Shown: positions 1 through 7,150 of the stretch, piece after piece
How positions within the stretch are numbered: the first letter of the stretch is position 1
How the letters are laid out: each line of letters begins with the position of its first letter
Assembly (NCBI GenBank): GCA_013003065.1
Contig: JABDLI010000064.1
Span: forward strand, 1 to 38,332
Length of the DNA: 38,332 bases
DNA from: Phycisphaerales bacterium
GTDB lineage: Bacteria > Planctomycetota > Phycisphaerae > Phycisphaerales > SM1A02
Direction of reading: 5' to 3'
Notes under the pieces: generated by a model
What the model was told of the DNA's origin: nothing
The model's input: the letters and a program-made list of their open reading frames with translations, nothing else
The model's database searches: none
Translations under genes and position numbers: made by a program

Positions 1-17
1 CGGCCCCGGACGCTACC

Positions 18-1013
18 ATGCCCCCCATGCCCCAAACGCCGCCCACGCTCACCACGCGTCCGCGTGGCGTTCGGTCCTCTCGAATCTCCGGTCGCATCGG
101 CGCCGCAGTGGTTGCGCTCATGCTGCTCGTGTGCCTGGGCTCGCTGCCGTTCACGCTGGCGCGGGTCGGCGGCGCGGCGCCCGGCGAGGAAGCGACGATG
201 CCGCGTCGGTTCGAGGCGAGTGATCTCGATGCGGCGTTGCGCCCGCCCTTCTGGGCGGATGGCGTGTCGGATGACGGTGGTCGTCACGTCCTCGGGACGG
301 ATCGGCTCGGACGCGATCTCTTCGTGCGCGCGTTGGCGGGCGGAGGCATCAGCCTGAGCATCGGGATCGCCGCGGCGCTCGTCGCGGTCGTCATCGGGAC
401 GCTGTACGGGAGCATCGCGGGGTTCTGCGGCGGTCGCGTGGACGAGGCGATGATGCGGATCGTGGACATCCTCTACGGTCTGCCCAACATCCTGCTCGTC
501 GTCCTTCTGGCGGTGGCCGTCGACGGGCTCACGGCTCGATTCGGGGCCGATCTCGCCCCCGGCGTGCGGCAGATCATCAACGTGGTGACGTTGCTGGTGG
601 CGATCGGCGGAGTCACGTGGCTGACCATGGCCCGGGTCATCCGCGGCCAGGTGTTGAGCCTCAAGCAGCTCCCGTTCATGGAGGCCTGCCGGGCCATCGG
701 CGTGCCGGTGCGTCGCCAGTTCACGCGGCACCTGCTGCCGAACCTGATGGGACCGATCGTGGTCTACGCGACGCTGACGGTGCCGGCCGCGATCCTGTCC
801 GAGTCGTTCCTGAGCTTCCTCGGTATCGGGGTCAAGGAACCGCTGGCGAGCTGGGGCAGCCTCGCGGCGGACGGGCTGAACGAGCTGAACGTCGTGCACT
901 CACGCTGGTGGCTGTTGCTCTTCCCCTGTGTCCTGCTGGGCGTGACGCTGCTGGCCCTCAACTTCGTGGGGGAGGGGCTGCGAGCCTGGGCGGATCCGAA
1001 GCGACGGGCTTGA
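18..1013 (+). CDS. Peptide-type ABC transporter permease (OppC/DppC-like)
   Basis: 331-aa inner-membrane permease of the dipeptide/oligopeptide/nickel ABC importer family. The N-terminal cytoplasmic tail leads into a first membrane segment at about residues 27-50, then a periplasmic loop containing HVLGTDRLGRDLF, the hallmark of OppC/DppC N-termini. Four to five further hydrophobic segments follow. The EAA loop that docks the ATPase reads EACRAIGVPVRRQFTRHLLPN, close to family consensus. Length is normal for OppC (about 300-330). The first ATG (18) is used; a second ATG at 27 is equally possible because little upstream sequence is visible. An oppB-like gene probably lies before the window. 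The partner ATPase lies 3.1 kb downstream, beyond argRGH. Its TGA stop lies inside the -35 hexamer of the argR promoter. Substrate cannot be told from sequence. Confidence 0.93.
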   Translation: MPPMPQTPPTLTTRPRGVRSSRISGRIGAAVVALMLLVCLGSLPFTLARVGGAAPGEEATMPRRFEASDLDAALRPPFWADGVSDDGGRHVLGTDRLGRDLFVRALAGGGISLSIGIAAALVAVVIGTLYGSIAGFCGGRVDEAMMRIVDILYGLPNILLVVLLAVAVDGLTARFGADLAPGVRQIINVVTLLVAIGGVTWLTMARVIRGQVLSLKQLPFMEACRAIGVPVRRQFTRHLLPNLMGPIVVYATLTVPAAILSESFLSFLGIGVKEPLASWGSLAADGLNELNVVHSRWWLLLFPCVLLGVTLLALNFVGEGLRAWADPKRRA

Positions 1014-1043
1014 CATGAATATGCATGGCGGGGTATATTCATG
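1010..1043 (+). promoter_or_regulatory. argR promoter with overlapping ARG-box-like operator
   Basis: TTGACA (1010-1015), an 18-nt spacer and TATATT (1034-1039) form a near-consensus sigma70 promoter. A perfect 9-bp inverted repeat, CATGAATAT (1014-1022) and ATATTCATG (1035-1043), is laid over it with arms 12 nt apart. The arms resemble half ARG boxes (CATGAATA in Bacillus AhrC/ArgR sites). A repressor bound here would cover the -35 end, the spacer and the -10. The first gene downstream is argR, so autoregulation by arginine is the natural reading. The -10 ends 6 nt before the argR ATG, so the transcript would begin at or next to the start codon. Confidence 0.75.
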
Positions 1044-1045
1044 CA

Positions 1046-1504
1046 ATGCCCAGCCGCCACCAACGGCACCAGCGGATCGTGGAGCTCCTGGATCACCACC
1101 GGGTCCGGAGCCAGCAGGAGATGCAGGGTCTCCTCGCCCGCGACGGCATCGAGGCCACGCAGGCGACGCTCTCGCGTGACTTTCGCGAGCTGGGTGTCTC
1201 GAAGGGCCCCGAGGGCTATTCGATCCCGCCGATGGGCGGGGCGTCCAACGGCGTCCTCCGCACGCTCGAACGCACGGTCCGGCAGGAGCTCCTCGTCTTG
1301 GATGCGGCTGGTCACACCATCGTCATCCGCACTCGTCCCGGTCATGCGAACGCGCTCGCCTTCGAGCTCGACCGGGCCCAGTGGCCGGAGGTGCTCGGCA
1401 CCATCGCCGGCGATGACACGATCTTCGCGTTGGCCCCGTCGCCGCGACAGGCCCAGGCGGTCGTCACGAGGTTGTCCAGGATGGCCGAGCTGGCCGATGC
1501 ATGA
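1046..1504 (+). CDS. argR: Arginine repressor ArgR
   Basis: 152-aa transcription factor of the ArgR/AhrC family, which binds ARG boxes as a hexamer with L-arginine as corepressor. The N-terminal winged helix-turn-helix (about residues 4-65) contains [16 protein letters not shown], the family recognition-helix region. The C-terminal oligomerisation and arginine-binding domain contains [11 protein letters not shown], matching the conserved GTIAGDDT loop. ATG 1046 is preferred over ATG 1025: the protein then starts [11 protein letters not shown] like the family, 1025 lies inside the promoter, and the -10 box predicts transcription from about 1046. No Shine-Dalgarno is present. It heads an argR-argG-argH cluster and its TGA overlaps an ATG (1501) just before argG. 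Confidence 0.95.
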   Translation: MPSRHQRHQRIVELLDHHRVRSQQEMQGLLARDGIEATQATLSRDFRELGVSKGPEGYSIPPMGGASNGVLRTLERTVRQELLVLDAAGHTIVIRTRPGHANALAFELDRAQWPEVLGTIAGDDTIFALAPSPRQAQAVVTRLSRMAELADA

Positions 1505-1548
1505 CCGCTCTCCGCTCCCTTCCCCCAAGCTCTCAAGGTAGACGACGA

Positions 1549-2754
1549 ATGAACAAGGTTGCCCTCGCGTATTCGGGCGGGCTCGACACGTCGGTCATCA
1601 TCCCCTGGCTCATCGAGGAGTACGACTGCGAGGTCATCGCGGTCGTCGGCGACGTCGGTCAGGGCGCCGGCGAGCTGGAGGGGATCGAAGCAAAGGCCAA
1701 ACGCACGGGCGCAAGCGCGTGCTATGTCGTCGATCTCCAGCACGCCTTCGTCGAGGACTACGTGTTCCCGACGCTGCTCGCCGGCGCCGAGTACGAACGC
1801 CGGTATCTGCTCGGAACCGCGATGGCCCGGCCCGTGCTTGCCCAAGCGCAGGTGCAGATCGCCCGGGAGTGCGGCGCCGACGCGCTCGCCCACGGATGTA
1901 CGGGCAAAGGCAACGACCAGGTCCGCTTCGAGACGGCCTACGCCGGGCTCGCCCCGGATCTTCCGGTCATCGCCCCGTGGCGCGAGTGGTCGATGCGTTC
2001 GCGGGAGGAGCTGCTGGCGTATCTCGAGGCCCGGAAGATCCCATGCTCCGCCAGCCGCGAAGCGATCTACAGCCGGGACGCCAACCTGTGGCACGTCTCC
2101 CACGAAGGCGGCGAGCTGGAGGATCCGTGGAAGGCCCCGCCGGAGGAGATCTGGCTGAAGACCGTGTCGCCGGCGGCCGCGCCGTCCGAGCCCGAAGACG
2201 TCGCGATCGGTTTCGAGTCCGGTCGCCCCCGCACCGTCAACGGCGCTCCGTTGCCGGCGCACGCACTGCTGGGCACGCTCAATGAGATCGCCGGCCGGCA
2301 CGGCGTGGGCCGGGTGGATCTCGTCGAGAATCGCCTCGTCGGCATGAAGTCCCGCGGGTGCTACGAAACGCCGGGGGGCACGGTGCTGATGGAAGCGCTC
2401 CGCACGCTCGAAGAGCTCGTCCTCGATCGCGAGACGCTGCACTACCGTCAGCACCTCGGCCTTACGTTCGCCGACATCGTCTACAACGGTCAGTGGTTCT
2501 CGCCGCTGCGGGAAGCGCTCTCCGCCTGCGCCGAGAAGATCGCCGAACCGCTCACGGGCGAGGTCGTCGTGCGTCTGCATGCGGGCAAGGCCGCGCCGGT
2601 TCAGCGTCGGTCGCCGGCGAGCCTGTACGACGAGGACTTCGCCACGTTCGGCGCCGACGAAGTGTTCGACCACCGGCACGCCGAGGGGTTCATCCGGCTC
2701 TTCTCGCTCCCCGGACGCATCGCGGCCCGGCGGGCGGCGGTGACGACGCAGTGA
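1549..2754 (+). CDS. argG: Argininosuccinate synthase
   Basis: 401-aa cytoplasmic enzyme joining citrulline and aspartate with ATP to give argininosuccinate, the penultimate step of arginine synthesis. The N-terminal ATP pyrophosphatase P-loop AYSGGLDTS is at residues 7-15. [13 protein letters not shown] (about residue 116) and [17 protein letters not shown] (about 180) are citrulline/aspartate-site segments of the family. The ORF track begins at ATG 1501, which overlaps the argR stop as ATGA. I place the start at ATG 1549 because family members begin [15 protein letters not shown] and 401 aa is the usual length. The end overlaps the argH GTG start by four bases (GTGA), so argG and argH are translationally coupled. 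Confidence 0.97.
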   Translation: MNKVALAYSGGLDTSVIIPWLIEEYDCEVIAVVGDVGQGAGELEGIEAKAKRTGASACYVVDLQHAFVEDYVFPTLLAGAEYERRYLLGTAMARPVLAQAQVQIARECGADALAHGCTGKGNDQVRFETAYAGLAPDLPVIAPWREWSMRSREELLAYLEARKIPCSASREAIYSRDANLWHVSHEGGELEDPWKAPPEEIWLKTVSPAAAPSEPEDVAIGFESGRPRTVNGAPLPAHALLGTLNEIAGRHGVGRVDLVENRLVGMKSRGCYETPGGTVLMEALRTLEELVLDRETLHYRQHLGLTFADIVYNGQWFSPLREALSACAEKIAEPLTGEVVVRLHAGKAAPVQRRSPASLYDEDFATFGADEVFDHRHAEGFIRLFSLPGRIAARRAAVTTQ

Positions 2755-4136
2755 GCGGGCTCTGGGGCGGGCGCTTCGAGGACGATCCGGATCCGCTCTT
2801 CCGGCGGCTGAACGACTCGTTGCCCTTCGATCGTCACCTGGTGGAGCACGACATCGCCGGTTCCCAGGCGTGGGCCCGCGCGTTGGGTGACGCGGGCGTG
2901 CTGGACGGCGAAGAGACCCGGCGTCTCGTTGCCGGTCTTCAGACGCTGGCCGATGAGGTGCGGGACGATCCCGCGGCGTTGCGGGAGGCGGGCGACGAGG
3001 ATGTCCACTCTTGGGTCGAGCGACGGCTGATCGAGTCGATCGGTGACCTGGGGCGGAAGCTGCACACGGGGCGGAGTCGCAACGACCAGGTCGCGACCGA
3101 CCTGCGACTGTGGGTGCGGGCCGCGATCGCCGAGCGGCGAAGGGAGTTGCGTGCCGCGCAAGCCGCGCTGGTCGCGCTCGGGCAACGATCGGCGGGCGTG
3201 GTCCTTCCCGGGTATACGCATCGGCAGCGTGCGCAGCCGGTCCTGTTCGGTCACTGGTGCCTCGCGTTCGTGGAGATGCTGCGCCGCGACGACACCCGTC
3301 TCATCGACGCCGCGCGTCGCGCCGACGAGTGCCCGCTGGGGTCGGCGGCGCTCGCGGGCACCAGCTTCCCCATCGATCGGATGCGGCTCGCCGCGGCGCT
3401 CGGGTTTCGCGCGCCGACGGCCAACAGCCTGGATGCGGTGTCGGATCGCGATTTCATCATCGAGACGATCGGGGTCGCCTCGCTGTGTGCATCGCACCTC
3501 AGCCGTCTCGCCGACGACCTGATCTTCTTCGCCAGCGGCGAAGCGGACTTCATCGAGCTCGACGACACGATGACCAGCGGCTCGTCGCTGATGCCACAGA
3601 AGAAGAACCCCGACGCGCTCGAGCTCGTGCGGGCCAAGGCCGGGGCGTTGCTCGGGCACCTGACGGCCGTCTCGTGCATCCAGAAGGGTCTGCCGCTCGC
3701 CTACAACAAGGACCTCCAGGAGCTCACGCCGCCCCTCTTCGCCGCCATGGACGATCTGGAGCTGTGTCTCAAGGCGGTGCCCCGCGTGCTCCAGGGCATT
3801 CGCGTCAAGAGCGAGCGGACCCGCCGCGCCGCCGAGGGCGGGTACGCGAACGCGACCGAGCTGGCCGATTACCTCGTCGGACGCGGCATCCCGTTTCGCA
3901 CGGCCCATGATCTCGTGGGACAGATCGTTCGCCACGCGATCGAGCGGGGCGAGCCGCTGGAAGCGTTGCCGCTCGAAGAGCTGCGAACGCTCGCTCCCGC
4001 GATCGAGGCGGACGTGAGCGAGCGGCTGACGCTGGAGACGTTGCTCGCGCGTCGCGATGTGCTCGGCGGCACCGCGCCCGCGCAGGTGGATCGGGCGATG
4101 ACGGCCGCGGCGGCGGAGTTCGCCGTCGGCGGCTGA
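2751..4136 (+). CDS. argH: Argininosuccinate lyase
   Basis: 461-aa cytoplasmic enzyme of the fumarase/aspartase superfamily that splits argininosuccinate into arginine and fumarate. It starts [15 protein letters not shown], as ArgH proteins do. It carries [15 protein letters not shown] (about residue 105), HRQRAQPV (about 160) and the superfamily signature [12 protein letters not shown], which holds the catalytic serine of the mobile loop. The ORF track opens this frame at 2358, but the first 131 codons only shadow argG. The real start is GTG 2751, overlapping the argG stop as GTGA, and gives the standard family length. It is the last gene of the argRGH unit; oppD follows 18 bp later with its own promoter-like box. 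Confidence 0.97.
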   Translation: MSGLWGGRFEDDPDPLFRRLNDSLPFDRHLVEHDIAGSQAWARALGDAGVLDGEETRRLVAGLQTLADEVRDDPAALREAGDEDVHSWVERRLIESIGDLGRKLHTGRSRNDQVATDLRLWVRAAIAERRRELRAAQAALVALGQRSAGVVLPGYTHRQRAQPVLFGHWCLAFVEMLRRDDTRLIDAARRADECPLGSAALAGTSFPIDRMRLAAALGFRAPTANSLDAVSDRDFIIETIGVASLCASHLSRLADDLIFFASGEADFIELDDTMTSGSSLMPQKKNPDALELVRAKAGALLGHLTAVSCIQKGLPLAYNKDLQELTPPLFAAMDDLELCLKAVPRVLQGIRVKSERTRRAAEGGYANATELADYLVGRGIPFRTAHDLVGQIVRHAIERGEPLEALPLEELRTLAPAIEADVSERLTLETLLARRDVLGGTAPAQVDRAMTAAAAEFAVGG

Positions 4137-4140
4137 GCCG

Positions 4141-4155
4141 TATACTGCCGCCCCA
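4141..4155 (+). promoter_or_regulatory. -10-like box immediately upstream of the oppD-like gene
   Basis: TATACT at 4141-4146 lies 8 nt before the ATG at 4155, after the argH stop. No convincing -35 is visible at 16-18 nt and no Shine-Dalgarno lies between the box and the start. If used, the message starts within about two bases of the ATG. Confidence 0.45.
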
Positions 4156-5255
4156 TGACGCCAACCGCGGCCCCGTCGCGTGATCGATCCGAACCGGCTC
4201 CGGGGAGCGGGCCGCTGCTCGCGATTCGCGATCTGGCCATCTCGTTCGAAGGGGACCGGGGCGAGCGGGTGACCGCGGTCGACGGGTTGAGTCTGACCAT
4301 TCACGACGGCCAGACGCTCGCTCTCGTTGGCGAGTCCGGCTGTGGAAAATCCGTCACCGCCCTGAGCGTGCTCGGGCTGCTGGCCTGTCCGCCGGCCCGG
4401 ATCGACGGTGGCAGCATTCGCGCGAGCGGACGCGAGCTCCTCGGGCTCGGCGAAGCGGACCTGCTTGCCGTGCGTGGATCCGAGATCGGCATGATCTTCC
4501 AGGAACCCGTTTCGTCGTTGAACCCGGTGCTCTCGATCGGCGACCAGCTCGTCGAGGCGGTCCGGCGGCATCGACGCATCCCGCGGGCGGCGGCCCGCGA
4601 TCATGCTGTCGCCCTGCTCAAGCAGGTCGGGTTGCCCCGACCCGATGCCATGCTTGCGGCGTATCCCCACGAGCTTTCCGGTGGCATGTGTCAACGGGTG
4701 ATGATCGCGCTCGCCCTGACCGGAGGGCCGCGTCTGCTCATCGCCGACGAACCCACGACCGCGCTCGACGTGACGATCCAGGCGCAGATCCTCGACTTGC
4801 TCCTCGCGTTGCGGCAGCGGAACCGCATGGCCATTCTGCTGATCACCCATGACCTCGGCGTCGTGGCTCAGCACGCGGACGTGGTCTGCGTCATGTACGC
4901 CGGCCGCGTGGTCGAGTACGCGTCGGTGCGTGACCTGTTCGAGTCGCCGGCCCACCCGTACACCCGCGGGCTGTTCAGCGCGATTCCCCGGCTTGGAGCG
5001 CGACGTCCGCGGTTGCGCACCGTCGACGAGCTGATGACCGACCAGACCGAGTTCACGCGTCTGCCCGGCCATCAGTACGGTGTCGTGCCGTGGTGGCCCA
5101 CCATGCGGCCTCCCCCCGAGCTCACGGTGGATCCCGCCGATCGGCGGGCGTCCTGCCTGCATCAGATCGCGCCGATGCACTGGGTCGCGTGCTGGCGCAC
5201 CGCCTACGTGGCCGACCATCCCCAGCGTCCCCCCGACGTGCCGGCGCAACCGTGA
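4155..5255 (+). CDS. Peptide-type ABC transporter ATP-binding protein (OppD/DppD-like)
   Basis: 366-aa cytoplasmic ATPase, presumably the motor for the OppC-like permease at 18-1013. Motifs in order are Walker A GESGCGKS (about residue 59), the Q-loop [15 protein letters not shown] typical of OppD/DppD, signature LSGGMCQRV (Cys where Arg or Gln is usual), Walker [13 protein letters not shown] and the H-loop [15 protein letters not shown]. The C-terminal oligopeptide-transporter extension starts at HPYTRGLF. After it the usual short cysteine cluster is looser: only two cysteines remain, in [15 protein letters not shown], after an unusual insert. No OppF-like second ATPase follows, so this protein may act as a homodimer or the partner lies elsewhere. 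Confidence 0.92.
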   Translation: MTPTAAPSRDRSEPAPGSGPLLAIRDLAISFEGDRGERVTAVDGLSLTIHDGQTLALVGESGCGKSVTALSVLGLLACPPARIDGGSIRASGRELLGLGEADLLAVRGSEIGMIFQEPVSSLNPVLSIGDQLVEAVRRHRRIPRAAARDHAVALLKQVGLPRPDAMLAAYPHELSGGMCQRVMIALALTGGPRLLIADEPTTALDVTIQAQILDLLLALRQRNRMAILLITHDLGVVAQHADVVCVMYAGRVVEYASVRDLFESPAHPYTRGLFSAIPRLGARRPRLRTVDELMTDQTEFTRLPGHQYGVVPWWPTMRPPPELTVDPADRRASCLHQIAPMHWVACWRTAYVADHPQRPPDVPAQP

Positions 5256-5264
5256 CCCGCGCGG

Positions 5265-5279
5265 TATGCTCCCGTCGCA
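5265..5279 (+). promoter_or_regulatory. -10-like box immediately upstream of bcp
   Basis: TATGCT (5265-5270) sits 8 nt before the bcp ATG at 5279, in the 23-bp gap after the oppD-like stop. There is no Shine-Dalgarno and no clear -35. It has the same arrangement as upstream of argR and the oppD-like gene, consistent with a leaderless transcript. Confidence 0.4.
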
Positions 5280-5758
5280 TGATCGAACCCGGTCAACCCG
5301 CTCCCGCGTTCCAGCTTCCCGACCAGGATGGCTGCACGCACCGGCTCGGCGACTACGCGGGCCGCCCGTTGGTCGTGTACTTCTATCCGAAGGACGACAC
5401 CTCCGGGTGCACCAAGGAGGCGTGCCAGTTTCGCGATCTGCTGCCGAAGTTCCGGCACTTCGGCGCGGGCATCCTGGGCATCAGCCCGGATTCGTCTGCG
5501 TCGCATGCCGCGTTCGCGGCGAAGCACGACCTGAACTTCACCCTGCTGGCCGACGAGCGGGACGCCGACGACACGCCACCGGTGTGCGCCGCCTACGGCG
5601 TGTGGCAGGAGAAGTCGATGTACGGGCGAACGTACATGGGCGTCGTGCGGACGACGTACCTTCTCGATGACGACGGTCTCGTCGTCGAGCGTTGGGACAA
5701 GGTGCGGGTGGCGGGACACGCGGACGCGGTGCTCGCGACGCTCAAGACGCAGGGGTGA
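5279..5758 (+). CDS. bcp: Thioredoxin-dependent thiol peroxidase (Bcp/PrxQ peroxiredoxin)
   Basis: 159-aa cytoplasmic peroxiredoxin that reduces hydrogen peroxide and organic hydroperoxides using thioredoxin. The active-site segment YPKDDTSGCTKEACQFRD contains the peroxidatic Cys and a resolving Cys five residues later, the classic BCP/PrxQ spacing. The PGQPAPAFQLPDQDG start and the YGRTYMGVVRTTYLLDDDG segment are also family hallmarks. Length matches E. coli Bcp (156). The ORF track opens at 5090 in the oppD-like gene; ATG 5279 gives the standard N-terminus. It is convergent with the GT2 gene, with 21 bp between stops. Confidence 0.95.
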   Translation: MIEPGQPAPAFQLPDQDGCTHRLGDYAGRPLVVYFYPKDDTSGCTKEACQFRDLLPKFRHFGAGILGISPDSSASHAAFAAKHDLNFTLLADERDADDTPPVCAAYGVWQEKSMYGRTYMGVVRTTYLLDDDGLVVERWDKVRVAGHADAVLATLKTQG

Positions 5759-5779
5759 CCGTCGTCGCCGGCGGCCCGA

Positions 5780-6991
5780 TCAGCGTGGCTCCAGCACGTA
5801 CTCCCGTCCGCCCCAGGCGATCGGGCGGCGACGCTCCAGGTCATCCGCTGCTTCGCGCATGATTCCCGCGACCGCCCACGCCCCGAGCGGATAGCCGGCG
5901 ACCGCGGTGAGCGGTGCGCCGCAGAGTCGGTACATGTACAGCAGCGCGCCGAGCTGCGTGAGGAAGCCGGCCCCGGCGACGCCCATGAGGGCGACCCCGA
6001 GCGTGCGGGCGGATCCGGCCGCGAACGCGACGCCGACTCCGAAGGTCGCGATCTGCAGCAGGGGAATCCCCACGCCCACGACCATCGTGCGCCAGGCGTT
6101 CTTCCGCAGTCGATCCGGTCGGCGGTTGCACGCCTCGATGTAGATCCGCTTCCACCCCGTCCGGAACGCGGCGAACGTGTCGTACATCGAGCAGACCAGC
6201 ATGCCGTCGGCCACGAACACGCCCGTCCGGCCCCCGCTCGCATGGACGGCGCGAGCGAAGGCGATGTCCTCGAGAAGCGCCGATTTCACGGCCGCATGTC
6301 CCCCGAGCGTGTCGTAGTCCTGTCGGCGGAACAGCATGAACTGGCCATTGGCAAACGGGCGGGGGTTGCGGTCGGTGTTGACACGCTCGATGGGGTACAG
6401 CCGGATGAGGTTGATCGACGCCACCGGTTGCGCGATCCGCTCGTACCGGTGGTGCGTCGTCAGGGTGCTCAGGATGCTGAGGAGCGCGAGCGCGTGGGTC
6501 CGGGCGAGCGTGACAGCGGCGCGGATGAGGTCGGGAGCGAAGATGGTGTCCGCATCGGTAAAGAGCAGAAAATCGCCCGACGCCAGCTCGGCCCCGCAGC
6601 GAGCCGCGTTGCACTTGCCGGCCCAGTCATCGGGGCACGTCTCGTTCTCGACGAAGCGGACTCGGTCGTCCTCGGCCGCATGCCGCGAGAGGATGTTCCT
6701 GGTGTCGTCGGTGCAGCGATCGAGGACGAAGATGATCTCGAGGTTCGGATAGTCCTGATCCCGCAGCGACCGAACGCACGCGTCAACCACCCGCTCTTCG
6801 TTGTGCGCGGGAATGACCACGCTCACCGGCGGCCAGGCGGTGGTGTCGCCGATCGCGCCGCGCCCCTCACGCACGCTCGGGCGCAGCCGAGCGAGACGCA
6901 CGAGGCGTCCGGCCACGGTGAGCCAGAGCAGGAGGGCCAGCGTGGCGAGGACGAGGAGAAACCAGCCGGCGAAGATGGGGAGGGCGGGCAC
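5780..6991 (-). CDS. Membrane-bound family 2 glycosyltransferase (HpnB/CrtQ-like)
   Basis: 403-aa inner-membrane glycosyltransferase. A single N-terminal membrane anchor (about residues 5-27) precedes a GT-A domain: VSVVIPAHNEERVV, EIIFVLDRCTDDT, the metal-binding DxD in LLFTDADTIF, and the acceptor-side ED in LLEDIAFARA. Three to four hydrophobic segments (about residues 305-385) close the protein. This layout matches GT2 proteins such as hopanoid-associated HpnB or carotenoid glycosyltransferases. No hopanoid or carotenoid genes are near, so the acceptor is open. The start is GTG 6991. TACACT lies 9 nt upstream of it. Upstream of the gene lies a 21-unit hexamer array. Confidence 0.85.
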   Translation of the reverse strand: MPALPIFAGWFLLVLATLALLLWLTVAGRLVRLARLRPSVREGRGAIGDTTAWPPVSVVIPAHNEERVVDACVRSLRDQDYPNLEIIFVLDRCTDDTRNILSRHAAEDDRVRFVENETCPDDWAGKCNAARCGAELASGDFLLFTDADTIFAPDLIRAAVTLARTHALALLSILSTLTTHHRYERIAQPVASINLIRLYPIERVNTDRNPRPFANGQFMLFRRQDYDTLGGHAAVKSALLEDIAFARAVHASGGRTGVFVADGMLVCSMYDTFAAFRTGWKRIYIEACNRRPDRLRKNAWRTMVVGVGIPLLQIATFGVGVAFAAGSARTLGVALMGVAGAGFLTQLGALLYMYRLCGAPLTAVAGYPLGAWAVAGIMREAADDLERRRPIAWGGREYVLEPR

Positions 6992-7006
6992 GGGGGCGAG
7001 AGTGTA
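6989..7006 (-). promoter_or_regulatory. -10-like box next to the GTG start of the GT2 gene
   Basis: On the minus strand TACACT (7006-7001) lies 9 nt before the GTG start codon (6991-6989), with no Shine-Dalgarno in the C-rich gap. It belongs to the same start-proximal -10 pattern seen at five other genes here. Confidence 0.4.
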
Positions 7007-7010
7007 GCAG

Positions 7011-7136
7011 CACGGGCGCGGACACGGACACGGACACGGACACGGACACGGCCGCGGACGCGGACACGGACACGGACGCGGTCGCGGTCGCGGACACGGA
7101 CGCGGGCGCGGGCACGGTCGCGGACGCGGTCGCGGG
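7011..7136. repeat. Hexanucleotide array C[A/G]CGGN, 21 units
   Basis: Twenty-one consecutive hexamers with no phase slip. Positions 1 and 3-5 (C, C, G, G) are invariant; position 2 is A or G and position 6 varies (mostly A). CACGGA and CGCGGA dominate. It fills most of the spacer between the FG-GAP gene stop (7151) and the GT2 start (6991). Translation in any frame gives TRTRTR, GHGHGH or SVSVSV runs, which create the odd Arg-rich stretch of the spurious 1286-aa plus-strand ORF. Confidence 0.93.
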
Positions 7137-7150
7137 CACCCCGGATCCGC

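Noticed and set aside
1501-1549. ATG 1501 as argG start (ATGA overlap with argR)
   Set aside because: It would add 16 residues unlike any ArgG N-terminus before [15 protein letters not shown]. It could still serve as a coupling start.
2601-5249. 882-aa minus-strand ORF opposite argH and oppD
   Set aside because: Arg/Gly/His-rich shadow of clearly conserved plus-strand genes; no domain recognisable.
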